Shown: positions 52,906 to 62,896, numbered from the stretch's first letter. The stretch is DNA of 64,000 nt from Pseudomonas cichorii (GCF_018343775.1 NZ_CP074349.1:4330001-4394000), one strand, 5' to 3'. Numbers and translations: made by a program. Notes: a model not told the origin generated them from the letters alone.

Positions 52906-55266
52906 ATGGATATATCGTTCACCAACAGGCTGTCGTTCAAGCAAGCCAGAATGGCCGTCCTGATCGGTTTCATTCTTGGAACCCTGCTCAGTCTGCTCCA
53001 GATTGCCCTCGATTATGCCAGCGAAGATGCTTCCATCGATCGTGAAATTGGCTCTCTGATGGAAATCAGCCATAACCCGGCATCGCGCATGGCGTACAAC
53101 ATCGACGCCGAACTGGCTCAGGAGCTGACCCTGGGCCTGCTGCACTCCCCCGCCGTGGTCAGCGCCAGACTGACCGACAACAACAATATGGTGCTCTCCA
53201 GCGTCGAACGTCCCATGGCCACCGGACGCTATCGGGTACTCAGCGACTGGCTGTTCGGAGAAAGCCGGCATTTCGAAGAAGTCCTGCATCTGGACCATAT
53301 GCCCACCGAGGTCATCGGCACCCTGAGCCTGACCGTCGACACCTTCGCCTTTGGCAGCCACTTCCTGCAGCGTGCCGAGATCACCCTGCTCAATGGCTTC
53401 GTGCGCAGTCTGGTGCTGGCCGGGATCCTGACCATGCTGTTCTACGCGACCCTGACCAAGCCGCTGGTGAACCTGATCCGGGATTTGAGCCGTCACGATC
53501 CGCGCAGCCCGATCCAGAAAAAAATGACCTGCCCGCCCAATCATGAAAACGATGAAATCGGCGTACTGGTCAAGACGTTCAACCTGCATATCGAAACCAT
53601 GAGCACCGAGTTCGCCAGACGTCGCGAGGCAGAGGACCGGCTTACCAATCACCTGAACGAACTGGAAAACATCGTTTCGGCACGCACCAACGAACTCAAG
53701 GCCAGCAACATTCGCCTCAGCCAGTCCAACGAGGAATTGCAGATCGCCCGCAGCACTGCCCTGGACATGGCCAACGCCCGCACGGCCTTCCTGGCGAACA
53801 TGAGCCATGAGATCCGCACACCGCTCAATGGATTGCTGGGCATGCTGGCCCTGTCACTGGACGGTCCACTCAGTGCCGAGCAACGCCAGCAACTGATGAT
53901 TGCCCATGACTCGGGCAAAGTGCTGGTGGAACTGCTCAACGATATTCTCGACATGTCCAAGTTCAACGCAGGACAACTGGAAATCGAGCGCATCCCTTTC
54001 GATCTGGGCATGCTGGTCGAAGACACTGCCAACCTGCTCTCGCAGAACGCGGCCCCCAGCGTGGAACTGACCTGTCTGATTGCTCCGGACTTTCCACCAC
54101 TGGTGATCGGCGACCCCACGCGGGTCCGGCAGATCGTCAGCAACCTGCTCTCCAATGCGCTCAAGTTCACCCGTTTCGGGCGCGTGGATGTGCGCCTTTC
54201 CTGCGCGCAGGATTCTGAAACCGGGGAAAACCGGGTGCGAATCGAAGTCCGGGACACTGGAATCGGCATCCCCAAGGAAGCCCAGGAGCGGATCTTCCAG
54301 CCTTTCACCCAAGCCGAAGCAGCGATCACCCGGCAATTTGGTGGCACGGGGCTGGGCCTTTCCCTGACTCACAACCTGTGCGAAGCCATGAATGGCCGCC
54401 TGAGCATCCAGTCCCAGTCAGGCCTGGGCAGCCTGTTCTGCGCCGAACTGCCGTTGCCGGTACATCTGAAAGCGGTGACACCACCCGCGCTCAAGGGGCG
54501 TGTGACCGTGATCAGCAAGGCGGGCAGCGGTCTGGTGGAACTGCTTGGCACCCTGCTGCCCAGTTGGGGAGTCGCCTTTACTCGCCGGGGCATCGATGAC
54601 CGGACCTGCGAGCAGGAACTCGACCCCGATACCGACCTGGTGATTACCGATTGCCCGGAATGCCTGTTCTCGATTCGCCCGACCACACAAGTGCCCATCC
54701 TGCTGGTCACGGCCTATGGCAACTTCATGCCCGTCGAACAGGTCAGCGCCCTGGCCCCCTTGCAGCAGCAGGCTCGACCGCTGGCCCGTAACGCGCTCTA
54801 CAACACCTTGCGCCGCGCCCTGCACATGGAAGAACCCGGGATAAGCGAAACCTCTCCCGAGGAACTGGCGACCCAGCGCCCGGCACGCATCCTTCTGGTG
54901 GAAGACAACCCGGTCAATCAACTGGTCGCCAAAGGCATGCTCAGCAAGCTGGGCTGTGAAGTGATTGTCAGCGCCCATGGCGCAGAGGCCATCGAGCAAC
55001 TGGAGCACAGCAACTTCGATCTGGTCCTGATGGACTGCAACATGCCGGTCATGGACGGTTACGAGGCCAGCCGCCAGATCCGCAGCAGCGGACGCTGGCC
55101 CGGCCTGCCTATCGTCGCCCTGACCGCCAATGCCATGCCCGAAGAGCGCGAACGTTGCAGGGCGGCCGGCATGAACGACTATCTGGCCAAGCCGTTCCGC
55201 CGAGCAGAACTGGTCAGCATGCTGGACCAGTGGATTGCGCTCACACCGAGCAACCGCGCTATTTGA
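52906..55266 (+). CDS. Hybrid sensor histidine kinase with pseudo-receiver
   Basis: A 786-residue inner-membrane hybrid kinase. TM helices lie near 16–36 and 164–184 and flank a periplasmic domain; HAMP follows at about 185–240, then a coiled coil. The H-box FLANMSHEIRTPLNG gives His301. The ATPase domain has the VRDTGIGIP and GGTGLGLSL boxes. Residues about 525–635 form a receiver-like domain without the usual acidic pocket. The C-terminal receiver has Asp710 (LVLMDCNMPVMDG). No HPt domain is present in the protein, so a separate one is needed. Its signal is unknown. Confidence 0.9.
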   Translation: MDISFTNRLSFKQARMAVLIGFILGTLLSLLQIALDYASEDASIDREIGSLMEISHNPASRMAYNIDAELAQELTLGLLHSPAVVSARLTDNNNMVLSSVERPMATGRYRVLSDWLFGESRHFEEVLHLDHMPTEVIGTLSLTVDTFAFGSHFLQRAEITLLNGFVRSLVLAGILTMLFYATLTKPLVNLIRDLSRHDPRSPIQKKMTCPPNHENDEIGVLVKTFNLHIETMSTEFARRREAEDRLTNHLNELENIVSARTNELKASNIRLSQSNEELQIARSTALDMANARTAFLANMSHEIRTPLNGLLGMLALSLDGPLSAEQRQQLMIAHDSGKVLVELLNDILDMSKFNAGQLEIERIPFDLGMLVEDTANLLSQNAAPSVELTCLIAPDFPPLVIGDPTRVRQIVSNLLSNALKFTRFGRVDVRLSCAQDSETGENRVRIEVRDTGIGIPKEAQERIFQPFTQAEAAITRQFGGTGLGLSLTHNLCEAMNGRLSIQSQSGLGSLFCAELPLPVHLKAVTPPALKGRVTVISKAGSGLVELLGTLLPSWGVAFTRRGIDDRTCEQELDPDTDLVITDCPECLFSIRPTTQVPILLVTAYGNFMPVEQVSALAPLQQQARPLARNALYNTLRRALHMEEPGISETSPEELATQRPARILLVEDNPVNQLVAKGMLSKLGCEVIVSAHGAEAIEQLEHSNFDLVLMDCNMPVMDGYEASRQIRSSGRWPGLPIVALTANAMPEERERCRAAGMNDYLAKPFRRAELVSMLDQWIALTPSNRAI

Positions 55267-55744
55267 GCAAGGCCTCGATCTCGCCGGTCAGCTCTTCAGG
55301 CTTGGTGCGTGGGGAAAAACGTTTGACCAGTTTCCCCTCCTTGTCGACCAGAAACTTGGTGAAGTTCCACTTGATGCCCTGGGACCCCAGAATGCCCGGC
55401 GCCCGTTTCTTCAACTGCACGAACAGCGGATGGGCGTTACCGCCATTGACGTCGACTTTCTTGAACAACGGGAAGCTGACGCCGTAGTTCAATTCGCAGA
55501 ACTCCGAGATAGCACCTTCATTGCCGGGTTCCTGCTTGCCGAACTGGTTGCAGGGAAAGCCCAAGACCACCAGCCCGCGATCGCGGTATTGCTGCCATAG
55601 CGCTTCCAGCCCCTTGTATTGCGGGGTGAAACCACACTTGCTTGCCGTATTGACCACCAGCACCGCCTTGCCGGCGAAATCGGCCAGGGTCTTCTGCTCG
55701 CCCTTGATCGTGGTGCAAGGAATGCTCAACAGGTTCTCGCTCAT
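55259..55744 (-). CDS. Glutathione peroxidase family protein
   Basis: A 161-residue thiol peroxidase of the GPx/BtuE type. The peroxidatic Cys37 (NTASKCGFTPQ), the FPCNQFG motif with Cys65 and Gln67, and the WNFTKFLVDKEG motif are all present. Bacterial members usually take electrons from thioredoxin rather than glutathione. It converges with the hybrid kinase gene and overlaps it by eight bases. Confidence 0.93.
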   Translation of the reverse strand: MSENLLSIPCTTIKGEQKTLADFAGKAVLVVNTASKCGFTPQYKGLEALWQQYRDRGLVVLGFPCNQFGKQEPGNEGAISEFCELNYGVSFPLFKKVDVNGGNAHPLFVQLKKRAPGILGSQGIKWNFTKFLVDKEGKLVKRFSPRTKPEELTGEIEALLK

Positions 55745-55907
55745 GACGATGCCTCAAAAATGAATATTGACGTCGGGGTCTGCTGCCACGTTCTCATGGC
55801 AGAGCCGGTAACAAAACAGCAACAGACCCTAGCGTGCAATTGAATGGCCTGCGCATTCAATTTCCTCTGTTGATAGAGGCCAATAAGCCAGACCACGCCA
55901 ATGACGG

Positions 55908-56303
55908 CTAAACCCGTGGCACCAGATCCAGGCACACCGAATTGATGCAGTAACGCTGGCCGGTGGGTGGCGGACCATCGGGAAATACATGCCCCAGGTG
56001 GGCGTCGCACCTGGCGCACACCACTTCGGTGCGAATCATCCCGTGGCTGATGTCCCGCACTTCGACCACCGCACTGCCTTCTATCGGCGCGTAGAAACTC
56101 GGCCAGCCACAGCCGGAATCGAACTTGGTGGTGGAATCGAACAGCGCTTCGTTACAGCACACACAATGATAGACACCTTCGGTCTTCGTGCCGTTGTACT
56201 TGCCGGTAAAGGGGCGTTCGGTCGCTTTCAGGCGACAGACGTTGTACTGCTCTGGATCGAGCATTTGCTTCCACTCTTCGAGCGTCTTGTGCAACTTGTC
56301 CAC
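55908..56303 (-). CDS. msrB: Peptide methionine-(R)-S-oxide reductase MsrB
   Basis: A 131-residue enzyme repairing methionine-R-sulfoxide in proteins. The zinc cysteines Cys47/Cys50 and Cys96/Cys99 and the catalytic Cys119 (RYCINS) are present, with the CGWPSFYAP motif between. There is no signal peptide. I start at the GTG at 56303, seven bases after a GGAGG site and at the family's usual N-terminus; the longer frame adds 42 unrelated residues. It diverges from alaA and lies near the glutathione peroxidase gene. Confidence 0.93.
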   Translation of the reverse strand: MDKLHKTLEEWKQMLDPEQYNVCRLKATERPFTGKYNGTKTEGVYHCVCCNEALFDSTTKFDSGCGWPSFYAPIEGSAVVEVRDISHGMIRTEVVCARCDAHLGHVFPDGPPPTGQRYCINSVCLDLVPRV

Positions 56304-56494
56304 AGGTACACCTCCGAATCCGAAAAAGCCCGATCTGTGTCTTTTCCACGGATCGGGTGGCACGTATGATTGCGCCTCATCAGATGTCAGTCTGTCACCC
56401 GCGTTTGTCGCATACAAACCCATTTTCATCGGGTCATGTCCAGCGACCTTCGTTGCAAGCCAGCAACAACTCGTCCATTTTCGGGATCAATCAC

Positions 56495-57706
56495 ATGCAG
56501 TTCAGCAAATCGAACAAGCTCGCAAACGTCTGTTATGACATTCGCGGGCCAGTGCTCAAGCACGCCAAACGCCTGGAAGAGGAAGGCCATCGCATCCTCA
56601 AGCTGAATATCGGCAACCCGGCACCGTTTGGTTTCGAGGCGCCGGACGAGATCCTGCAAGACGTGATCCGCAACCTGCCGACCGCTCAGGGCTACAGCGA
56701 TTCCAAGGGCCTGTTCAGCGCCCGCAAGGCCGTGATGCAGTACTACCAGCAGAAGCAGGTCGACGGCATCGGCATCGAAGACATCTACCTGGGCAACGGC
56801 GTCTCCGAACTGATCGTGATGTCGATGCAGGCGCTGCTCAACAACGGCGACGAAGTCCTGATCCCGGCCCCGGACTATCCGCTCTGGACTGCCGCTGTCA
56901 GCCTGGCAGGCGGCAACCCGGTGCATTACCTGTGCGACGAGCAGGCCAACTGGTGGCCTGATCTGCAGGATATCAAGGCCAAGATCACGCCGAACACCAA
57001 GGCCATGGTGATCATCAACCCGAACAACCCCACCGGCGCCGTGTATTCGAAGGAAGTGCTGCTGGGCATGCTGGAACTGGCCCGCCAGCACAATCTGGTG
57101 GTGTTCTCGGACGAAATCTACGACAAGATCCTCTACGACGAAGCCGTACACATCAGCACCGCCTCCCTTGCGCCAGACCTGCTGTGCCTGACCTTCAACG
57201 GGCTGTCCAAGTCCTACCGCGTTGCGGGCTTCCGCTCCGGCTGGGTCGCCATTTCCGGCCCCAAGCACAATGCCCAGAGCTACATCGAAGGCATCGACAT
57301 CCTGGCCAACATGCGCCTGTGCGCCAACGTACCCAGCCAGCACGCTATCCAGACCGCATTGGGCGGCTACCAGAGCATCAACGACCTGGTTCTGCCTCAG
57401 GGACGCCTGCTGGAGCAACGCAACCGTACCTGGGAACTGCTCAACGACATTCCCGGCGTAAGCTGCGTCAAGCCCATGGGTGCGCTGTACGCCTTCCCGC
57501 GTATCGACCCGAAGGTCTGCCCGATCCACAACGACGAAAAATTCGTCCTCGACCTGCTGCTTTCGGAAAAGCTGCTCGTTGTGCAAGGCACCGCATTCAA
57601 CTGGCCATGGCCTGACCACTTCCGCGTGGTGACATTGCCGCGTGTCGACGACCTGGAACAGGCCATCGGACGCATCGGCAACTTCGTCAAAGGCTACAAG
57701 CAATAA
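56495..57706 (+). CDS. alaA: Glutamate–pyruvate aminotransferase AlaA
   Basis: A 403-residue PLP-dependent class I aminotransferase that makes alanine from pyruvate and glutamate. It starts MQFSKSNKLANVCYDIRGPV, as AlaA does. The PLP-binding residues are in NPNNPTGAVYS, the VVFSDEIYDKI aspartate/tyrosine motif and the lysine of NGLSKSYRVAGFRSGW. The ATG at 56495 fits the family; 46 extra codons upstream are open but cross the msrB promoter. A hairpin follows the stop codon. Confidence 0.94.
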   Translation: MQFSKSNKLANVCYDIRGPVLKHAKRLEEEGHRILKLNIGNPAPFGFEAPDEILQDVIRNLPTAQGYSDSKGLFSARKAVMQYYQQKQVDGIGIEDIYLGNGVSELIVMSMQALLNNGDEVLIPAPDYPLWTAAVSLAGGNPVHYLCDEQANWWPDLQDIKAKITPNTKAMVIINPNNPTGAVYSKEVLLGMLELARQHNLVVFSDEIYDKILYDEAVHISTASLAPDLLCLTFNGLSKSYRVAGFRSGWVAISGPKHNAQSYIEGIDILANMRLCANVPSQHAIQTALGGYQSINDLVLPQGRLLEQRNRTWELLNDIPGVSCVKPMGALYAFPRIDPKVCPIHNDEKFVLDLLLSEKLLVVQGTAFNWPWPDHFRVVTLPRVDDLEQAIGRIGNFVKGYKQ

Positions 57707-57720
57707 ACCCACAGAGCCCC

Positions 57721-57745
57721 CTGCCCCGACTCCGATTCGGGGCAG
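57721..57745 (+). terminator. Hairpin after alaA
   Basis: CTGCCCCGA pairs with TCGGGGCAG around seven bases, 15 bases after the alaA stop. The T tract after it is weak. Confidence 0.6.
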
Positions 57746-57956
57746 TTCCTGCAATACCTCCCCGCCTTCTCGCATCCCTCTCAAGCCCCCCAGGACGCCC
57801 GCAGCCATGGCTCAGGTGCCGTTCAGGTTGGGAGGATTAACATCGAATACGACAAGAGGACACAGTTTGAAATAGTCCCTCTGTTGAATAGCAGCGGGCA
57901 TCACCTTATATACCCGGCATCACGTTGCATTTATTCCCCAGGAGAACGTTTCGACC

Positions 57957-58844
57957 ATGATGCGCATTTTGCTGTTTTTGGCCACTAACCTTGCGGTCGT
58001 GCTGATTGCCAGCATTACCTTGAGCCTTTTTGGCTTCAATGGGTTCATGGCGGCCAATGGGGTTGATCTCAACCTCAATCAGCTGCTGGTCTTCTGCGCC
58101 GTGTTCGGTTTCGCCGGCTCGCTGTTCTCGCTGCTCATCTCCAAGTGGTCGGCAAAAATGAGCACCGGCACGCAGATCATTACCCAGCCTCGCACTCGCC
58201 ATGAGCAATGGTTGCTGCAGACCGTGGAGCAACTGTCCAGGGAAGCCGGTATCAAAATGCCGGAAGTCGGTATTTTCCCGGCCTACGAGGCCAACGCCTT
58301 CGCCACGGGCTGGAACAAGAACGACGCTCTGGTTGCAGTGAGCCAGGGTTTGCTGGAGCGCTTCTCGCCCGACGAAGTCAAGGCAGTACTGGCCCACGAA
58401 ATCGGTCACGTCGCCAATGGCGACATGGTGACACTGGCACTGGTACAGGGCGTGGTGAACACCTTCGTCATGTTCTTTGCGAGGATCATCGGCAACTTCG
58501 TCGACAAGGTGATCTTCAAGACTGAAAACGGTCAGGGTATCGCTTACTACATCACCACGATCTTCGCTGAACTGGTCCTGGGTTTCCTGGCCAGCGCCAT
58601 CGTGATGTGGTTCTCGCGCAAACGCGAATACCGGGCTGACGAAGCCGGCGCCCGACTGGCCGGCACCAGCGCAATGATTGGCGCACTGCAACGCCTGCGC
58701 TCCGAACAAGGCGTACCGGTCAACATGCCGAGCACCATGAGCGCATTCGGCATCAACGGTGGCCTCAAGCACGGTCTGGCTGGCCTGTTCATGAGCCACC
58801 CGCCACTGGAAGAGCGTATCGAGGCGCTGCGCCGTCGCGGTTGA
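57957..58844 (+). CDS. htpX: Membrane protease HtpX
   Basis: A 295-residue inner-membrane M48 metalloprotease that helps FtsH clear damaged membrane proteins. Two N-terminal helices (about 4–24 and 36–56) precede the catalytic HEIGH at 147–151; two more hydrophobic segments follow. The third zinc ligand is in YRADEAGA near residue 224. The first codon could be either of two consecutive ATGs. An AGGAGAA site precedes it, and a strong terminator follows. Confidence 0.95.
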   Translation: MMRILLFLATNLAVVLIASITLSLFGFNGFMAANGVDLNLNQLLVFCAVFGFAGSLFSLLISKWSAKMSTGTQIITQPRTRHEQWLLQTVEQLSREAGIKMPEVGIFPAYEANAFATGWNKNDALVAVSQGLLERFSPDEVKAVLAHEIGHVANGDMVTLALVQGVVNTFVMFFARIIGNFVDKVIFKTENGQGIAYYITTIFAELVLGFLASAIVMWFSRKREYRADEAGARLAGTSAMIGALQRLRSEQGVPVNMPSTMSAFGINGGLKHGLAGLFMSHPPLEERIEALRRRG

Positions 58845-58861
58845 TCCAGAGCTGTAACCGG

Positions 58862-58887
58862 AAGGGCGACGCGAGTCGCCCTTTTTT
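58862..58887 (+). terminator. Terminator after htpX
   Basis: GGGCGAC pairs with GTCGCCC around GCGA, followed by six Ts. Confidence 0.9.
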
Positions 58888-59014
58888 GTGCCTGCCTGAT
58901 TGACGCCCCGGCAACGCTTCAGGAATTTCGATCAGAATACCTAAGAACTTATATTGGATTCCGATCAATGCCCTGCCCCAAGATAAGCGCATCCCAGACA
59001 CTCAGGACCTCATC

Positions 59015-59782
59015 ATGTTTCCCAGCCTGTTCATCTCCCACGGCTCGCCCATGCTGGCCCTGGAACCCGGCGAAAGCGGTCCGGCGCTGGCCCGCCTGGC
59101 GAGTGAAATGCCTGCCCCCAAGGCCATCGTGATTGTTTCAGCCCATTGGGAAAGCAACGAGCTGATCGTCAATGGCAACCCGCAACCGGAAACCTGGCAT
59201 GACTTCGGCGGCTTCCCGGCCGCTCTGTTCGCCGTCCAATATCCTGCAAGGGGTTTGCCGAAGCTGACCGCTGAAGTGGTCGAACTGCTGGCCGCAAACG
59301 GATTGCCCGCCCGAACAGACAGCCGACGCCCTTTTGACCACGGCGTGTGGGTACCACTGTCGTTGATGTATCCACAAGCCGATATCCCGGTGGTGCAGGT
59401 TTCCCTGCCAAGCCGCCAGGGCCCTGCCCTGCAGACTCGCGTCGGCCAGGCACTCGCCAGCCTGCGCGAACAGGGCGTGCTGATCATAGGCTCCGGCAGT
59501 ATTACCCATAACCTGCGCGAACTGGACTGGAATGCCGGCCCTGAAAGTATCGAGCCCTGGGCGAAAGCATTTCGAGACTGGATGATCGAACGGCTGGAAA
59601 GCAACGACGAGTCTGCACTGCACAATTACCGGACCCTGGCACCCCATGCCGTGCGCAGCCATCCGAGCGATGAGCACCTGTTGCCCCTGTATTTCGCTCG
59701 CGGAGCTGGCGGCAAATTCAGCATTGCGTATCAGGGCTTCACCATGGGCGCACTGGGCATGGATATCTACCGCTTCGACTGA
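59015..59782 (+). CDS. DODA-type extradiol dioxygenase family protein
   Basis: A 255-residue member of the LigB/DODA family (YgiD-like), non-heme metal enzymes that open catechol rings. Candidate metal-binding histidines are in LFISHGSPM (near 9), SAHWES (near 44) and FDHGVWVPL (near 110). YgiD shows DOPA 4,5-dioxygenase activity in E. coli; the substrate here is unknown. It has its own promoter region and shares a bidirectional terminator with the convergent helicase gene. Confidence 0.88.
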   Translation: MFPSLFISHGSPMLALEPGESGPALARLASEMPAPKAIVIVSAHWESNELIVNGNPQPETWHDFGGFPAALFAVQYPARGLPKLTAEVVELLAANGLPARTDSRRPFDHGVWVPLSLMYPQADIPVVQVSLPSRQGPALQTRVGQALASLREQGVLIIGSGSITHNLRELDWNAGPESIEPWAKAFRDWMIERLESNDESALHNYRTLAPHAVRSHPSDEHLLPLYFARGAGGKFSIAYQGFTMGALGMDIYRFD

Positions 59783-59798
59783 GCAAATCCCGAGCAAA

Positions 59799-59829
59799 AA
59801 AAATCCCCGAACCAGTCGGGGATTTTTTT
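59799..59829. terminator. Bidirectional terminator between DODA and csdA genes
   Basis: AAATCCCCGA pairs with TCGGGGATTT around five bases, with an A run before and a T run after, serving both convergent genes. Confidence 0.9.
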
Positions 59830-59854
59830 ATCTGACGATCAACTCAAGAGTCGA

Positions 59855-61525
59855 TCAGTCTTCGCGATAGCGACGCAGCTTCAACTGCTTGCCAGCAACG
59901 CGGGTGTCCTTGAGCTTGGTCAGCAGACGCTCAAGACCATCTTCCGGCAGCTCGACCAGGCTGAAGCTGTCACGAACCTGGATACGGCCGATCGCTTCGC
60001 GGGCCAGGCCGCCTTCGTTGAGGATTGCACCCAGCAGGTTCTTGGCAGCGATACCATCACGCGCACCCAGCGCGGTACGGCAACGAGCACGACCTTCGGC
60101 CAGAGGCATCGGAGCACGACGCTCGCGCTCTGGACGGTCACCGCGATCGCTACGCTCGCCACGATCAGCACGCGGAGCGTTGTTCGGAACCAGTGGACGC
60201 TCACGCTCGATGGCAGACAAGGTCAGAGCCTGACCATTGGTGGCCTTGCGCAGCAGGGCCGCAGCCAGGGCACGCGGCGTGCAACCGATATCGGCAGTCA
60301 GACGATCAAGCAGATCGCCATGGCTCGCTTCTGCATCGGCAACCAGCGGCGACAGGCTGTTGGTCAGTTTCTTGATGCGGGCATCCAGAACGGCCTGGGA
60401 ATCCGGCAGGCGGACTTCCACGACTTTCTGGCCAGTCACACGCTCGATCACTTGCAGCATGCGGCGCTCACGTGGAGTCACCAGCAGCAGTGCACGACCT
60501 TCGCGACCGGCACGGCCGGTACGACCGATACGGTGAACGTAGGACTCAGGATCGTAAGGCATGTCAACGTTGAACACGTGAGTGATGCGCGGAACGTCGA
60601 GACCACGGGCAGCAACGTCGGTCGCCACAACGATGTCCAGACGGCCATCCTTGAGGGAGTCGATTACGCGCTCACGCTGGTTCTGGGCGATATCGCCGTT
60701 CAATGCAGCAGCCTTGTAGCCTTTGGCTTCCAGGGCGCTTGCCAGATCCAGGGTCGCCTGCTTGGTACGGACGAACATGATCAGGGCGTCGAAATCCTCG
60801 ACTTCCAGCAGGCTCAGTACGGCAGACGTCTTCTGGTCAGCGTGAACCAGCAGGTGAGCCTGCTCGATCGCGGTAACGGTCTGGGTCTTGGTCTGGATCT
60901 TGACGTGCTTCGGATCGCGCAGATGGCGTTCGGCGATTGCACGGATCGACTGCGGCAGGGTAGCCGAGAACAGAACGGTCTGACGGCTTTCCGGCATGGC
61001 CTTGAAGATGACTTCCAGGTCATCCATGAAGCCCAGCTTGAGCATTTCGTCCGCTTCGTCGAGAACCAGGTGGTTCACGGTAGCCAGGACTTTTTCGTCA
61101 CGGCGCAGGTGATCGCACAGACGACCCGGCGTGGCGACAACGATCTGCGCGCCATTGCGGATGGCCTTGAGCTGTGGGCCCATGGGTGCACCACCGTAAA
61201 CGGCAACGACGGTAACGCCTGGCATCTGCTTGGCGTAAGTTTCAAACGCGGTGGCAACCTGCAGTGCCAGCTCGCGGGTTGGAGCGAGAATCAGTGCTTG
61301 CGGCTCACGCTTGCTCGGATCGATACGATGCAGGATTGGCAGGGCGAACGCGGCGGTTTTACCGGTACCGGTCTGCGCCTGGCCGATCATGTCGTGGCCG
61401 GCAAGAATAATCGGGATGGATTGATGCTGAATGGCCGAAGGCTCTTCGTAGCCGGTCGCGATGACGGCTGCAACAATACTCGGATGAAGGTCGAGAGCGG
61501 CGAAGCCGCCGATTTCCTGGGTCAT
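59855..61525 (-). CDS. deaD: DEAD-box RNA helicase, CsdA/DeaD type
   Basis: A 556-residue RNA helicase. The Q motif (FAALDLHPSIVAAVIATGYEEPSAIQ), AQTGTGKT, PTRELALQV, DEAD (VLDEADEML), SATLP and HRIGRTGRAGR are all present. The C-terminal part has an Arg/Asp-rich segment (about 455–480) and then a DbpA/CsdA-type RNA-binding domain (about 485–550). CsdA acts in cold-shock ribosome assembly and mRNA decay. A GAGG site precedes the ATG at 61525. Its leader of roughly 200 bases holds two hairpins, which fits temperature control. Confidence 0.9.
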   Translation of the reverse strand: MTQEIGGFAALDLHPSIVAAVIATGYEEPSAIQHQSIPIILAGHDMIGQAQTGTGKTAAFALPILHRIDPSKREPQALILAPTRELALQVATAFETYAKQMPGVTVVAVYGGAPMGPQLKAIRNGAQIVVATPGRLCDHLRRDEKVLATVNHLVLDEADEMLKLGFMDDLEVIFKAMPESRQTVLFSATLPQSIRAIAERHLRDPKHVKIQTKTQTVTAIEQAHLLVHADQKTSAVLSLLEVEDFDALIMFVRTKQATLDLASALEAKGYKAAALNGDIAQNQRERVIDSLKDGRLDIVVATDVAARGLDVPRITHVFNVDMPYDPESYVHRIGRTGRAGREGRALLLVTPRERRMLQVIERVTGQKVVEVRLPDSQAVLDARIKKLTNSLSPLVADAEASHGDLLDRLTADIGCTPRALAAALLRKATNGQALTLSAIERERPLVPNNAPRADRGERSDRGDRPERERRAPMPLAEGRARCRTALGARDGIAAKNLLGAILNEGGLAREAIGRIQVRDSFSLVELPEDGLERLLTKLKDTRVAGKQLKLRRYRED

Positions 61526-61659
61526 GGGTCTGCCTCTGGTGCATCCGCAAAGACCCATGCTTCAAAGCTGCGCGTGCCGTGTACGACCTTGAGGTCACCC
61601 TGGCTGCTTTGTCGGCGGGGATTTGCGAAAACGTATTGATGAATGGATCGTCAAGAATA

Positions 61660-61701
61660 GTCCGCAATGCGGACAAGTTACCGAAGCAGGCTTCGGGTAA
61701 C
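61660..61701 (-). promoter_or_regulatory. Two adjacent hairpins in the helicase leader
   Basis: GTCCGCAATGCGGAC (61660–61674) folds on itself. Two bases later GTTACCGAAG (61677–61686) pairs with CTTCGGGTAAC (61691–61701) with one bulge. They lie 135–175 bases upstream of the start codon and could be a cold-responsive or stability element. Confidence 0.5.
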
Positions 61702-61738
61702 TGCAATACCTGACGAGGGCCTCTTAAGGCCGGCGCGC

Positions 61739-61744
61739 ACTATA
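61739..61744 (-). promoter_or_regulatory. Candidate -10 element of the helicase promoter
   Basis: TATAGT on the minus strand, followed by GCGCGCC, resembles a sigma-70 -10 with a G/C discriminator. No good -35 is visible at the usual distance, so the call is modest. Confidence 0.4.
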
Positions 61745-61973
61745 CCGGAATTACGTTGGAAAGTGAGGGTTTTTTTACAAAATATTGGCGGTTGAAACGG
61801 AGTTTGCAGGCATCTCGCAAGCGGCCAAACCGGCCGCAATGCCTTGAGAGCCCGGTATTACGGGGGTAATCACTTAAACGTTTCACTCTTTCATGCATAT
61901 GAATAGGGTTGCGCCCTGCACGGTGCGGCGAAATGTCTCACTCCACCCTCTCGCCACACCCTCTTGTCGCCCC

Positions 61974-62735
61974 TCAGGTCGCTGAACGAATATCCCTGAT
62001 CAAAGGCAGCAAGGAGTAACCCAGTTGCGGCGCAAGCACTTCGGCACGCGAGGTCAGCGACTCCACATTCAGGGTCTGTTCCAGATCGGCCGGGACAATG
62101 AGGATGACATTGCCCTCCTTCACCGGCAGTTCCCAGTAATGCCTGTGATAAAGCCCGCGCAGCAACGCCGCCCCCAAAGGCTTGCCGTCATCGGTGGCCC
62201 ACTGGTTGATGATCAGCCAGCCGCCAGGGTTGAGGCGCTGCTGGCAGCTCTGGAGAAAACTCCACGCCAGATGCCCAGCTCCCGGCCCGACATCGGTATA
62301 GAGGTCGACGAAAATCAGATCGGCCGTTTCGGCGCTGTCGAGCAGTTCGAGGGCATCGCCGATGCGTATATAAAGACGCGGATCATCATCGAGCCCCATG
62401 TACTCGATTGCCAGACGCGGAACATCCGGGCGCAACTCGATGACTTCCACGTCCTCCAGAGGCAGAAACTTCATGCAGGCCTGAGTCAGGGTTCCGGCAC
62501 CCAATCCGAGAAACAGTGCGCTCTCGGGCGCTTCATGGCACAAGGCGCCGATCAACATGGCCCGGGTGTAGTCGTACTCCAGCCAACTGGGGTCGGCCGT
62601 GAAGGTACAACTCTGTTCGATGGCATCGCCAAATTCGAGGAAGCGATAATCATCCACCTCAAGGACGCGAATCATCCCGAAGTCATCATGGACTTCGGCA
62701 AGAATCCGTTCTTCGCGCTCACGCTCTTCAGTCAT
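61974..62735 (-). CDS. Spermidine-synthase-like methyltransferase-fold protein
   Basis: A 253-residue protein with the Rossmann fold of spermidine synthases and methyltransferases. [17 protein letters not shown] (about 95–111) is the nucleotide-binding loop, [10 protein letters not shown] the acidic second strand, and [13 protein letters not shown] replaces the aminopropyltransferase active-site motif. True SpeE activity is therefore doubtful, and a methyltransferase or orphan role is possible. The ATG at 62735 follows an AAAGG; a GTG just upstream is an alternative. It diverges from the DAHP synthase gene. Confidence 0.8.
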   Translation of the reverse strand: MTEEREREERILAEVHDDFGMIRVLEVDDYRFLEFGDAIEQSCTFTADPSWLEYDYTRAMLIGALCHEAPESALFLGLGAGTLTQACMKFLPLEDVEVIELRPDVPRLAIEYMGLDDDPRLYIRIGDALELLDSAETADLIFVDLYTDVGPGAGHLAWSFLQSCQQRLNPGGWLIINQWATDDGKPLGAALLRGLYHRHYWELPVKEGNVILIVPADLEQTLNVESLTSRAEVLAPQLGYSLLPLIRDIRSAT

Positions 62736-62896
62736 CACCTTTCCCGGTTGGCCATCGCGCCGAGCGCAAAGGGCGAATTGTCAGCCAAGCGAGAGCATTT
62801 GTCACAACTATCGAGCCAGCTTGTCCCCCACTCGCTCGCAGCTCGACAATGAACTGTTACCATGCGGATTCGATTGCACATCCCCAAGAGCCAACA

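Larger units (their letters stand above)
61526..61973. other. Intergenic region with the helicase leader
   Basis: About 450 bases without a supported gene. The left half is the structured 5' leader of the helicase gene; a promoter lies near 61739. The right part, up to the spermidine-synthase-like gene, shows no gene and no clear terminator. Confidence 0.55.

Noticed and set aside
56426..57808. A 460-residue minus-strand frame opposite alaA
   Set aside because: Antisense shadow of a conserved aminotransferase gene.
60320..61639. A 439-residue plus-strand frame opposite the helicase gene
   Set aside because: Antisense shadow of all the conserved helicase motifs.
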